Below are positions 24,323 to 35,038 of a stretch of DNA of 64,000 bases, piece after piece. A program made the translations under genes and the position numbers. Location of the stretch: contig CM043947.1 in NCBI GenBank assembly GCA_014529385.2, positions 124,408,891 through 124,472,890 on the forward strand. Direction: 5' to 3'. The notes under the pieces were generated by a model that was given only the letters and a program-made list of their open reading frames with translations, was not told where the DNA came from and did not search any database. This DNA comes from Adiantum capillus-veneris. Taxonomy: Eukaryota; Streptophyta; Polypodiopsida; Polypodiales; Pteridaceae. Numbering within the stretch: position 1 is the stretch's first letter; every line of letters starts with the position of its first letter.

Positions 24323-25378
24323 CTATGCATAGAGTAGTGGTTCTTGTAAATCCCTTAAGCCTCGTGCGGTTTGATAACCCTCTCGGGTTTGGTCTTGTTC
24401 TAATGTAGCACTCTGTCGAAGCCATGCCTGCAGTGATGGCTGAGTAGCTGGTTGGTCCTGGTAGTTGGACGTTGGTGTTCGGGTAGAATCTGAGGTAACG
24501 TCATACTCTTCTGAAAAGGGATTAGTTGACTTGCTAGGGGTGTAGGTGGCTCTTGGTACCTCGTCGGGGCCATAGGTCGATGCTCCCGGAACTGTTGCCT
24601 TTTCAACCTCTTCTGGGAGAATACATTTGTATTCTCGCCCGTATCTGTCAACAAAAACAATATCCCTCCCCATAGCAGTTTCATAAGAAAATAAGTAAAG
24701 AACCTTGTCTTTGCTTAATTCATTTGGGTAGGGTTCCTTGCATCGAAAGTAAGAGAATATTCCCTCGCTTTCATGCTTGTAAATCCCTACATTCTCATTA
24801 TAGGTTGGGACCCTGGTTGTTTTCTTATCATACATAAAAAGCGCTCAGGGTCGATCAATGTTAGGAGGCGGTTCTTGGGTTTCTGAAACTATTTTCCCTT
24901 TTGCCACGTTATCCCCATATCCGTTGTAATCCTCAGGGTTACTCACTATCAGATAGTGGTTTCCCTTTTCGTCTCTGAATCTATCTCCATCATCGTAGAC
25001 TCGAATTATCTCTAGTCTCTGAGCCTGTCTTTCTTCAATACAAATACACTTGCGTCCCCGATAGTCAGAATAGACTAGGGCTCCCCTCGAGTTAGTTCCT
25101 TCCAAGAAGATTATAGTGAACTGGGTTTCGTTTAAAGGATGTAGGGAGGTGCTCCCTCCTGGCATTGATCCTTCACCGTTGAAACCTATTGGTTGTTGAC
25201 TCCCCATCATGAAGAAGGACTTTTTTGACGAAGTGTCAGTATCACTACCCTCTTCAATGATTGGTGCCAATGGGTCTAGTCTCGTCTGAGTTACACTCTC
25301 TTTTGTGGACGTGGTGCTAATTTGACTTTTGACACTTTTAGCTCCCAACTTAACAAAGGCTCCTGACCTTAAATACAT
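24323..25378 (-). pseudogene. Element A N-terminal Gag module, uncharacterised
   Basis: Two open pieces (24845-25378 and 24323-24835) precede the Gag core. The first contains VYDDGDRFRDEKGNHYLIV, the second VGIYKHESEGIFSYFRC and FVDRYGREYKC. Element C has close counterparts in one frame (57109-57903: DYDGDRYFDREGIMYLVV, then VGIYKFNN...YYRC...MDKYGRKY), and B has the second part (2874-3161). Conservation across three families shows a real protein module of roughly 180-200 residues. I do not recognise the domain. Alternating hydrophobic residues and Gly-Tyr motifs suggest a beta-rich fold (inference). Confidence 0.7.
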
Positions 25379-27034
25379 AAGAATGAAATTTTTGTTGCAA
25401 ACTTAAAGCTTACCTGGACTCCTTCTTCCTGTATAGCTTTGTGATGACCTCCTTCTGGGATCTACACAAGGATGGTTAGTCTGTTCACAAGTGTTTTCCC
25501 TGAATTACCAAAAAATCTTTCAAGTATATACAGCAACCACTTAGTTAGTCTTCTGGTGGTCCAATTTCAATTATGAAATGACGGCTGGGATCTATATAGA
25601 GAGTATGTCCTAGCAGTATAGTCACAAATTGCAAAAAGTGTCTGATTCACTACTTCCTTAGTCTATCGCGATAGACTGACAGTTTTCTCTGACACAAGTC
25701 AATTCAAAATTGCGACTTTACCCTTGAGTTCCAGTTACCCTCTATAGCCTATCCCCCAAGTTTTGTGAATTTTGGACACTTGGGTTGGGTTTTGGTCCCA
25801 TTTTAGTATTTCAGTCGGAGCTTGATTCTCTATCTGACCCTCAGCTTGACCTTCAGTGATCTAAATGCCTTGAATTTTGGTGTGTCTGCTATTTAGGCCC
25901 TGATAAAGCTCTCCCTAGGGAAAATTTGAAAGAAAAGTTCCCCAACAGAAATTTCCTTGGTCTATCGCGATAGACTGAGCACTTTCTCCATTTTCAGCTT
26001 TTTTCCAAATTTTTCTCCACAGTCGGCGGGTTAGCCTCCCCTTGTGTAGTGCATTGACCAATTATGGCACTGTTTGGACATTTGGTCAAAGACTTCTTGC
26101 CCTTGTCTCTGAATTCAAACTCCAAACACCAGTTTTGAAGTTTTGGGGTCAAAATTGGTGTTCAAATTCACTCAATTTTTGTGAGTACCCTTGTATTGAT
26201 GTGTTAAGCTTGTGGTATAAGGGCTTTTTTCTTGTTGCTAGACAAACACCACCTTCACCAGTCTATCACGATAGACCAGGCACTGAGCAATGGCGACTTA
26301 ATTTTTTGTCTGTTTTTGCATAGTCTTGTTCCCTGTGTCCATATAAGTCTATCCCCCAAGTTTTATGAAGTTTGGACTTATTTTGACCTCAAACTCAAGC
26401 ACTTCACAAATTTCACTTTTCTCTGACAATTCACAACTCCATTGCACTTGAAGTGATGCAAATTTGATGACACTGCATCTTAAACTTGTGCACATCAGTC
26501 ATACCTCATGACACAGTCAGTTTACCCTTGGCTAATGGTTATATCTCATCTTGGCCTCTTTAGGTTCACTTAGTGTTTCCTTATGACAATCACTTGTTTC
26601 TTTTTTTTGTTTGTTTTTTGCGGTTTTGGTCGTAGTTTTTATGTTTTCTCGAGTGTTGGATCATAAATTTCAATGTTGACTCTTTTCACCCCTTTCAAGG
26701 GTATATGGGGTGGGTTTTTCTTTCAAGGCAAGCAAACAGCCTTATCGTTTCTTCTTTTTGTTTGTTTTTTGCGGTTTTATAGGGTTTTTCTACTCTATTT
26801 CTTCACAAGTATAACAAGCACTCAAAACCAAAAACCATAACTCCACATTATCCTATTTAACTAAATCTAACTAGTCGCAGACCTTTGGCAAGACACAGGC
26901 TTCCTGTCTATCCACCAGACCTCCAGATACTCTATCCTGGATCTTGTTCTAAAAGTTTAATCTCTCTCTAGTCAAAACTAAAGTAAGCTAACCATCACAC
27001 GAGTGACGTAGATCTCCCTACTTAAGGTCTTGTG
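25379..27034 (-). other. Element A leader (5' UTR)
   Basis: Non-coding DNA between PBS and gag. It holds three palindromes spaced about 300 bp apart (25661, 25960, 26261). A stretch beginning CTATCCCCCAAGTTTT recurs about 86 bp after the first and third palindrome, so the leader looks like diverged tandem units of about 300 bp. The open frames on the plus strand here are not genes. Confidence 0.65.
25661..26276. repeat. Three GTCTATCGCGATAGAC palindromes in the leader
   Basis: Perfect copies at 25661-25676 and 25960-25975, and a one-mismatch copy (TCACGA centre) at 26261-26276. Spacings are 299 and 301 bp. Confidence 0.9.
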
Positions 27035-27052
27035 TCCTCGACAGCGGCGCCA
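27035..27052 (-). promoter_or_regulatory. Element A primer binding site
   Basis: The minus strand reads TGGCGCCGCTGTCGAGGA, one base inside the 5' LTR. It agrees at 15 of 18 positions with the TGGCGCCGTTGCCGGGGA site used by many plant Athila/Tat-type elements (tRNA-Asp primer). Confidence 0.8.
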
Positions 27053-27053
27053 A

Positions 27054-27966
27054 TGTTTTAGGGAAAAACTACTCCCCTGTTCATACTCACGAGTACGACA
27101 CAGACAACATACTTATCATCCGATGACACGACTAACCCGTAGGTGCACGTAGGCAATCTCGTTAGCTTGTCAAGCTGGGACCAATCTACACATATGCACT
27201 TTTATGATGCATCAATCACTAACCCTGGTAGAATGCAACCCACTCTATCCCTAAACGCTCACAACATCGTTTACACGTCCAATGAACTCGGAATCGCATC
27301 AAACTTACTAGGCATCATCCTCTCACTAGGACATACTTACCTATAAGTCTAATCTCACCAGATTTGAACCCTAGCTATCTCGAATACTGTCGCGATAGAC
27401 CAACAGGTCATAATCCAAAAGTGGGCGAAACTTAAGTTTATCAGTATCTATGTGTAGCTAATCTCTTTCTCATTCCATGAAGCACTTGATTATTGAAAAT
27501 AGACACCGTTTGTGCTACTTACAAGCAAAACAAGCTCGAGGAAGAATCAATAGCGATCAACTCAAAACGGCGAATGCGTGGTGTGGGCTCGTAGCTCTCG
27601 GAGAGACTACCGCGATGGTGTGGTTGCGTCGTGAATCCGGTGAGGGAGAAGTGCGTAGCAAAGAGGATAAGACACACTCACTCTCTCTCTCTCACTCTCA
27701 GACTCGTACGACATAGGATTAATATTCAAAAAATGGTTCTAAGGTGACTTTTATACTTTAGTCACCTTAGCTCAAAAATGTACATGGGGTTCTCTTGCTC
27801 ATGATTACAAAGTGGGAATAAATCTGAGTCCTGAATAACTGACTAATATTTACATAATCCAGACGAATGGATCAAAATGATAAGACGTCTTTGACATAAA
27901 AAATGGAATTTGATATGCTTTACAAGATGGGCTCATTACAACAGTTGGACCAATGGGGCTCCAACA
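27054..27966 (-). repeat. Element A 5' LTR (913 bp)
   Basis: Direct repeat of 8713-9669 without the 42-bp duplication. It contains the palindrome-like CTGTCGCGATAGAC at 27387-27400. By position this copy would hold the promoter of the element; I do not identify a TATA box with confidence. Confidence 0.93.
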
Positions 27967-30080
27967 AGGTGAATGGATGAGTTAATGATATTTAATCTTT
28001 GTTGTCCAAATAAGCTACGGATTTCTCTTTGGAACTGTAGCTTTGTGCTTACTATAATGTATATGTTTTGTCTAGCGATTAGGATTAGCTGTGAGTACAA
28101 ATCCTCTTGATTCATAATAAAATAATCACGTTCACATCAAAAGAGAGTTATAGTCAATAATATGTAGTATGATGGGATCTGGTGAGAGAAGTATTTCGCT
28201 GAGCCTTTCAAGACCAAATAGAAACACTATCCGTTGCTGAAAGTGAATCTTTTGACTAATCCAAATGTTGACCCTAATAGATTGCACAGAATGGAAATGA
28301 TAGAAATTGCCTCTAGGTGGATTATGGTTATTCATCAATGATATACTTAGTATGTTCAAAGATAAAGGTGTGAAAGAAGTGAAAGGAGAAGAAGAAGAGA
28401 GTTTCTCTCCCAAGCCCTATTGTTGCCCTTGGGAAATAAGGATACTGCGGGGAGAGAAGTACATGTAGCAAGGAGATTCTAGAGTTTGTGGAAGAGAATG
28501 AGAACCTTAAGAGAGAGAGATGCTTGTGAAAGATGAAGATATGGTTACTAACCTTGTGCACATAATTTTTTCCCGCAAGAAGGTTGTGCCCGTTACATTG
28601 ACAAGATTGCTGCTTGAATACCTTCCAATGAAACAATTAGGACACAACAAGAGAGATGAAAGGAGGAGTAAAGATAGAATCAGAGATAGATCTAAGTGTG
28701 GTGGTGGTATTAAAGATAGAAAATGAGAGATAGAGATAGAGTTAGAGACAAGTATTGGACTAGATATGCAAATGAAAGAAAAACTAGCAACATATATCTT
28801 ACATGAGAGCAATCGTGACCACCTTGATGGAGAGAGAAGATGAGGCAATACTTCAACCTTTCTTCAAGGGAAAGTATGTCACTAAGATGAGTGTGTCACT
28901 ATGGAATTGAGCTATTCTCACTCACTCATAAATCGCCCCCAATGAAGAGAAGGTTGCCCTTTTTATAGGTGAGGGAGCCATGTTTTACATAATCACTTGA
29001 TTAGGCTAAAGAATTAGCCCAAATAAAATGTTCTTTGGATATTTCTTAAAATGGGCAATATTAGGACTCAAAATATCATGAAATTCAGCATTTTTGGTCG
29101 TTGAGGCTCCATGTGGGTGCATGATGTATGTGGGCCCCACCTAGGCATCGTCTGTGTGGCTCCAGTAGGGGGTCCCAACTTGTGTGTCTTGTCCTTCAAG
29201 GCATCTTGGGGGTGTCACATTCACATGATTATGTCTTTTATCCTCCAAATATCTTATTTTATGGAAAAAGACCAAGATTACCTCTTTTCACTTGATTCAC
29301 CTGTTTACCATCTCTTCTTGCAGTGTAGTTGTGAGAGGATTTTTCACTGTTTTCCCTATAACTTTTGACTAGTAACTCGGATTGACATGCTTCAAAAAGA
29401 AAAATTGGCCTACTAAAAGAGCTTGACTTGGTTTTGGCCTTTTCTCCATGCCCTTAGGTTGGGATTTTCAAATTGCGATGGTCCAAGAAGCTTTGGATCT
29501 TCCTTTTTATAAAGTCTTCTAGTAGGCCCTTCCCTCTTGTATGTATCCAAGAAGGTATGCATTATTGAAGGGTTATATTATTAAATAAATATGAAAATAA
29601 GAAAATAATTTATACATGGTAGGGTATAGCTGAGATATTAGAAGAAATATACAAATGCTTTTCCCCCATATGCGTCAAAAAGTCACAAGATAAATCGTTT
29701 AATGCCCGTTCCCACTATATACATGCCACAGCACGGCAGCGTATTATTCACTACCACGTTAGATTTTTTCAAAAAACCATTTTATTACTTACATATTGAT
29801 CCATAAACTATCGACTGATATGTAATCGATTGATAGGCTTTCAATCGATAGTATAAATCGATCTATATGTTTTCGATCGATATAGTAGTAGTATATAAAG
29901 CTCAAATTTGCGTGTTTTAGCTACAATTCCCTTCACCAAAGTTTCAGATTACCTCCGGCATAGAAAGGTTGAGTTGTTAACTTAAAAAATCTTTGATTTT
30001 TAAAGAAAATATTATTTTTAAATCTTTATACATTAGAATAAAATAATGATATAAATTTGAATCACTTATAATTCTTAACA
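27967..30080. other. AT-rich intergenic DNA
   Basis: No gene recognised. Bases 28370-28760 are purine-rich with short AGAGAG runs. At 29808-29883 several ATCGAT-containing inverted repeats cluster (for example AATCGATTGA pairing with TCAATCGAT). Open frames on the minus strand at 28132-28848 are low-complexity and not convincing. Confidence 0.5.
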
Positions 30081-30263
30081 ATAGAAGTTATTCTTTAACT
30101 CTATCAATAAGATTAAATAAATTACTATAAGCAATAGAGACTAAGCTTTAGCTCTACTTGGTTAAGAATATATAAATAAATAATTGTATGCATTAGAGGC
30201 TACTTTTCTAGCTTTAGTGCAAATATATAATTCTAAACATTAGAAGCTATACTCTTAGCTCTA
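30081..30263. repeat. Array of four AT-rich hairpins
   Basis: Four stem-loops repeat every 45-60 bp: 30081-30104, 30135-30156, about 30193-30217 and 30241-30263. The first and last share ATAG, a bulged A, AGTTA or AGCTA, a loop, then TAACT or TAGCT and CTAT or CTA. Stem bases differ between copies but stay paired. Confidence 0.6.
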
Positions 30264-30380
30264 TTTGTTTTAGAATAGATACTAAAAGTGATATTTAATG
30301 GTTAAAATATACCATAGCTATAATATGTGCACAAATAATAGTGTTAGTTCGTAAATTTTGGAACATATACACATACATGT

Positions 30381-30930
30381 AGGTTCTTTTGGTTTTCATG
30401 AACAAATGTTCTTACCTTCATATAGACATAGAATAGGTCCACTTAGTGCCTCTTGGTTGTTATGAGATGATTCTCTTACTTCCAAGTGAGGTTTAAGGTA
30501 TGAAGTAGGATTCACTTGGTTGCATGGGATAGGTCCACTTAGTGCCTCTTGGTTGTTATGAGATGATTCTCTTACTTTCAAGTGAGGTTTAAGGTATGAA
30601 GTAGGATTCACTTGGTTGTTATCAAGCTTATGCTTTTACCTCTAAGTGAATATGGTGGATTACCTATAGAATTCACTAGGTTGTGATCGAGCGAAAGCTC
30701 TTACCTCCTAGTGAATATTAGTCATGCATAGTACGTGGGAGTCACATGGATGTTATCGAGCTCATGCTCTTACCTCTATGTTGATATAGAAATTAGAGAC
30801 CTCAATTATTTTAGGGTCGATTGGTTGTGTTTGAGCAGTAGATCCTACCTCCAAGAGACATAGACAATGGAATGTGAGATGACTCCATCGCTCATCTAGA
30901 TTGTCTTCAACAAATGCTCTTTACCACCTA
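30381..30930. repeat. Tandem array of about 65-75 bp hairpin units
   Basis: At least six units, with two weaker ones, each fold as outer stem, TTGTTATC-like left loop, inner GAGC-type stem with a 4-nt loop, TTACCTC right loop, outer stem. The clearest is 30671-30716: a 10-bp outer stem ATTCACTAGG/CCTAGTGAAT and inner GAGC-GAAA-GCTC. Others lie at 30449-30491, 30545-30587, 30606-30651 and 30742-30785. Units at 30449 and 30545 belong to a 96-bp duplication. Confidence 0.75.
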
Positions 30931-31129
30931 GTAGCCAAGAATGATATATCCATTGGTGATCTTCCCTAAAATATTATCTTAACACTATTAATTCATCATT
31001 TTAATTTAGCAAATCATATCTATAACCTTTTATCTTTCTCATTATGCTATTATGGTGAAAAATTATAATCATAGTGTATCTATTGATTGTAGGGAAAAGA
31101 GTGGTCGTATGTGGAGGAAAAAGAGAGAG
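30931..31129. other. AT-rich stretch before the hAT remnant
   Basis: Nothing recognisable. The hAT 5' terminal repeat should lie in or left of this stretch, but I could not identify it. Confidence 0.3.
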
Positions 31130-32703
31130 AGGTAAAGCAGTTTCGATTTTGGAATGAAAACATTGTGGACATAAGTGACACGGCAATGCAACTCGCATCA
31201 AAGAACATTTATTCGGCACTAGTCCCAATGTGAAAGAATGTGGAGCACCACCTAACGACATATGTTTGCAAGGTATGTAAAGAAATGCAAACAGGCAGGA
31301 CTTCTTCCTAAGAGACAGAAGGGCATGATAGGTGCGTCATCTGTCAACACAGAAGAAGTGAGTTTGGATCAAGAAGACATGAGAGCTAACCAAGTACCTT
31401 CAATGGGAACAACCTGAACACCTCAAAGTCCTTACACTTTTCCAAATGGTGCCATGGGAGGGATATATGCTAGTCCTGAGACATCTAGTAGAGCCGGGAC
31501 GCCTGGGACTCTACAAGCAACATTCACTCAACAGGACATGCTCGAGATGCATCTAAAGTGGACACAAGCCTTCATGGCTTGTGGAATCCCATTTAATGTC
31601 ATAAGAAATCCTATTTTCAAAGATGCCCTAATGTCAAATGCAAAAAAAGGATTCATCTATCCTGATTATAGTAAAATGTGAACAGTGTATGTTGACAAAG
31701 TCAAGAGCAGTACAGAAGCAATTCTCAGGCGAGTAGTGCTTGACTTTTTTCTAGTGTTTGGTTGTACCATAGCCCTTGACGGATGGACCAAATGTCAAAA
31801 AGTTAAAAAATAAATGTCATGGTAATTTGTCCCAAAGGTGCAATGTTTTTGGAGGCCATTGATACCTCATTGAAAGAGAAAACATCTCTTTACTTGACAA
31901 AGGTATATGAGTGAGCTATTGCTCGACTGTGTGGACCGAAGAATGTGACAGCTATTGTTATAGATAATGCTTCAAACTACAAAGGAGCGGGTTTAGCCAT
32001 TATGGGAAAGTACTCAGAAATTACATGGATTGGATGTGCAGCTCACACCCTGAATCTACTTCTAAAGGATATGGGAAGATTATCATTCATAAAACACGTT
32101 CTTATTGACGCCAATCACATATTCAAGTTTATACGGGAACATTAGTTTACATATGCTTTATTTCACTCCAAGTCTTCGAAAAAAGCACTTCAAATCTTCT
32201 GTGCCACACGGTTTGCTACATCATACAATGTTTTGAATAATCTCATTGAAGTGCGAGCAGCTCTTACAAAAATCGTTGCAAATCGCCGTTGGGAGGCGTG
32301 ACTCAGCAAGTATCCAAGCCATTGCGAAGTAGCTCAAAAATGTGTGTCCTTGGTGCAATCTCCTCTCTTTTGGTGGAACGTTGAAAAACCTGTTGGGGTT
32401 AGTAAGCCCTGTGTGGAACTACTAAGGGTTGTCGACAAAGATAAGTTTTTCATTGGTAAGGTTTATTAGATCATGTCTGAGGCATTGCGTCAAACCAGAG
32501 AATACAACCACTACAGTGTAAGAGAGAAAAAGCGATGGGCTCAAATGCACACACCATTGCATGGTGCTGCATTTTTCTTGGATCCAAAGTTCCAGATGAA
32601 CGGACAAGCCTCCAACAAAGAGGCGATGAGAGACTTTAGAAACGTCTGCTCGCAGTTGTTTCCAGGCGATGATGGCATGGATGCATTCCAGCAGAGGGTG
32701 GAT
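31130..32703 (+). pseudogene. hAT transposase, 5' portion
   Basis: Decayed transposase of the hAT superfamily. At 31140-31270 lies the end of a BED-type zinc finger (GNATRIKEHLFGTSPNVKEC). The 31454-31681 piece matches the DUF659 start (FMACGIPFNVIRNPIFKDAL), followed in shifted frames by IALDGWTKCQK. The 31945-32145 piece has VIDNASNYKGAGLAIMGKY and WIGCAAHTLNLLLKDMG, the hallmark DUF659-family block with the catalytic-region Asp. At 32473-32703 LHGAAFFLDPKFQ precedes the point where a 165-bp LTR interrupts the gene. The missing C-terminal dimerisation domain is at 50023-50455 on the opposite strand. Confidence 0.85.
32699..32703. other. Target-site duplication TGGAT of the short-LTR element
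   Basis: TGGAT precedes the LTR at 32704. The same five bases, read on the minus strand, follow the other LTR at 50451-50455. Confidence 0.75.
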
Positions 32704-32868
32704 TGTTATGCCAAGGGTAGGACTATAGGAGGGCACGGACCGGGCCAAGGGCCGATGGATACACATGTCGTACAGAGGCTATATATAGCTAGGAGAAAGA
32801 GGTCCAAGGACCTATATATAGGTATGGTTGGGTGGTTATTGGCATGTTTGTCTCCCTATGCTCTTTCA
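32704..32868 (+). repeat. 165-bp LTR, copy 1 (5' LTR)
   Basis: Starts TGTTATGCCAAGGG and ends CTCTTTCA. It is 165 bp, the same length as its inverted partner at 50456-50620, with roughly 15-16 differences by eye. It contains two TATA-like runs, GGCTATATATAGCT and CCTATATATAGG. A PBS-like site follows, making this the 5' LTR of a short-LTR (TRIM or SMART-like) element inserted in the hAT. Confidence 0.8.
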
Positions 32869-32885
32869 CTGCTATCAAAGCCAGG
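32869..32885 (+). promoter_or_regulatory. Possible tRNA-iMet primer binding site
   Basis: TGCTATCAAAGCCAGG follows the LTR. The usual plant site is TGGTATCAGAGCC, pairing with initiator tRNA-Met; two bases differ over that span. Confidence 0.55.
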
Positions 32886-32929
32886 AGAGGGGAGAGCTAT
32901 GGAGGAGGGATGAAGGTAGGGCGTTGAAT

Positions 32930-32931
<2 letters not shown>

Positions 32932-32984
<53 letters not shown>
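32932..32984. repeat. (CT)n microsatellite, 53 bp
   Basis: Pure TC/CT dinucleotide run. The minus-strand frame through it (Arg-Glu repeat) is an artefact of the repeat. Confidence 0.98.
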
Positions 32985-32987
<3 letters not shown>

Positions 32988-34052
32988 GAACCGTGGGAAA
33001 GCTAAGGAGACCTTCTTCTCAATGAGGCAGGGCAGGCACGACCCCTTGTATCGAGGAAGAGGAACTCGTCTACTCGCGTGGGAGGGGCCGCTAACATGGA
33101 GATGGGGCCGGCAATCGACATGCATGGCATGCGGGGATGACAAAATCGTCAGGTTTGCAGAGCCAAGGGGAGGGAATCCCGACCCTGCTGCATGACGAGG
33201 GGAGCATCACAATGCCTGCGAGGTGCAATTTTTCCCTGGCGCTGCTCTACAGCAAGCTCACCATCGCTTTGGCTTCGCTATTTTCCACTTGGGGGCCGCC
33301 CATGGTTCAAGAGTGGCCACTCTTCAAAGTTTCTAAGGGTGCAGGCCCACCCCAGACAAACACCCAGCAGCCGCAGTGGTATACTACGACTACAGATGCA
33401 GAAGGACTATACGGTGGGAGTCTTTGAGAGATACTGCATGCAAGGTCATAAGGAAAATGAAGGACAATCCTCTTATCTTGGGCTGCCATGGTTTTCTACG
33501 ATTTTGATAGAACGACGAGCTTGTTAAGGCATGCAAGCAACAATTGAGTCTATCCGACATTGTGAAGGTTTTGTGGTACATCGCGATATGTACGAGATCT
33601 ATCAGCTATGTAATGTTCTCACGACCACCGTCATCAAGGCCGGTTGGGTGGAAGTTCTATAGTTTACATGGGTAACAAATTACAAGTTGAACAATTGTTT
33701 TTGGAGGAGTTTCAATGAACAGTTCTTGTCTTGTGAAGCCAACCATGAGTATGGCCATGCTGAGATTGGCCTTGCACGGAATTTCTAAAAATACTTGTCA
33801 TGGCTATGAGGTTAGCAAAGTAAGTCGGCACAAGTTAGTAATGAGGTATGCATTTGTTTTTGAAGTTGTTTGGAAAATTTGTTCGAACTTGATGAGTGAT
33901 TCTTGTCCCAGCAAGGTTGTTGTACAAGTGATCAATCTCCATTCATTTGCATAGTTTTGGTAGCATGAATGATCATCACTTGCACATACAACTGAACTAT
34001 GCCTTTAATGTGCATGCTACGCTGTTACTTTGAAATTTACATAACATTTTGG

Positions 34053-35038
34053 GCAAGCAAGGCTTGCATGCAATCGAGGGGAGTGCACTTTAGGCACTCC
34101 TAGCACAAGCACGGCTTGTGACAACTGCTTTTAGCATTACAATTTTGATGGCATCGAACCAATGCTTAACCTGCCAACATGACTCAAGAATGGCTTGAGT
34201 ACCTGCAGTCCTGATCTACTACACGAATCAATAGCAATTCACTTTTGATGCCCATGGAATCTCAAGGACATTGGCACACCCTGTGGCTCAACTTCATCAA
34301 GGTGCACAGAGCTCGGCATGGCCGACTTCTTGTCATTGCTTCCAGAAGCCGGCAAAGATACTCACTACATGGCACTAGCCAATTTCAATTGAAATTGCTA
34401 GACAAGGTCAATTCTCGTTTGCCATGATCTTTGTACATCGGTACCAGCATCTGCTGACTATGATTTGTGCATCTTGCATCAAAGATTCTTGCAATTGAAC
34501 TATGCTATGAGCATACAAAATTGGCATGGAAATTGGAAATATGATTGCAGGTTATTTCAGTACATACCAGACGGGCGTATATGATATACACAATAATTCT
34601 CTGTCGTGCAACAGATAGGGCTATGAGTTGCATTTGAGAGATTTTTTCCTTGACATCTCAAGACAACTGGTTACAGCATGACAACCAAGTTAGCCAAATT
34701 TATGTTTTGTTTGTTTTTTCATGAAAACATATTTACGTTGTTTGTTATGCAAAGCAAAGTGCTTTGCCAGTTTCACATGAAGCAAGGCTTCTAGATCGTT
34801 ATAAGAGACTGCAAATTGACTTGGCATCAAGGGAATTGGCACACAAGTTTGGAAAACTGGTACGATAAAAAATTTGTTCCCATTTTAGGTGCAGTGACAT
34901 CACGTTATGATGTCTCACTACCACTGCAGAATGTGCAAGGCACTTATGGTTTTGGCTCTGGCTCTTGAGATCGTCATAGTAGCCAAGGGATAACAACCTT
35001 ACATGCAAGGCATGCTAGCGAAGTGGACTGAACTCCAC
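34053..35038. repeat. Cluster of short hairpins with GCAAGGC-like cores
   Basis: Seen at 34053-34067 (GCAAG-CAAGG-CTTGC), 34081-34099 (GAGTGC/GCACTC), 34104-34120 (CACAAG-CACGG-CTTGTG), 34182-34200 (ACTCAAG-AATGG-CTTGAGT), 34749-34767 (GCAAAG/CTTTGC), 34779-34791 (GAAG-CAAGG-CTTC), 34933-34943 (GTGC-AAG-GCAC), 35002-35014 (CATGC-AAG-GCATG) and 35023-35038 (GTGGA/TCCAC). Four share a 5-nt loop ending GG with an AAG/CTT-type stem and differ outside it. Confidence 0.55.

Larger units (their letters stand above)
8713..27966 (-). mobile_element. Element A: complete but dead 19.25-kb Ty3/gypsy retrotransposon
   Basis: Two long direct repeats (8713-9669 and 27054-27966) begin TGTTTTAGGG and end CCAACA. 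They are flanked by GGGTG on the left and AGGTG on the right, a 5-bp target duplication with one mismatch. Coding is on the minus strand, so the right copy is the 5' LTR. In transcription order: LTR, PBS, 1.66-kb leader, gag, protease, RT, RNaseH, two zinc modules, integrase, a second retropepsin-like domain, a basic tail, a 2.5-kb spacer, a roughly 1,100-codon second frame, polypurine tract, LTR. The order PR-RT-RH-IN fixes it as Ty3/gypsy; the integrase end shows no clear chromodomain and the PBS type points to the Athila/Tat-like branch. The LTRs differ by a few percent, so the insertion is not recent. Key residues are lost in PR, RT and RH. Confidence 0.92.

Noticed and set aside
30381-30930. 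CRISPR-like array
   Set aside because: Repeats are diverged, there are no uniform spacers, and the setting is a plant nuclear genome; hairpin-unit array fits better.
32704-32868. The 165-bp segment as a hAT intron (GT start, TTTCAG end in the minus copy)
   Set aside because: TG...CA ends, TGGAT duplication, PBS-like and polypurine flanks in the correct places fit an LTR better.
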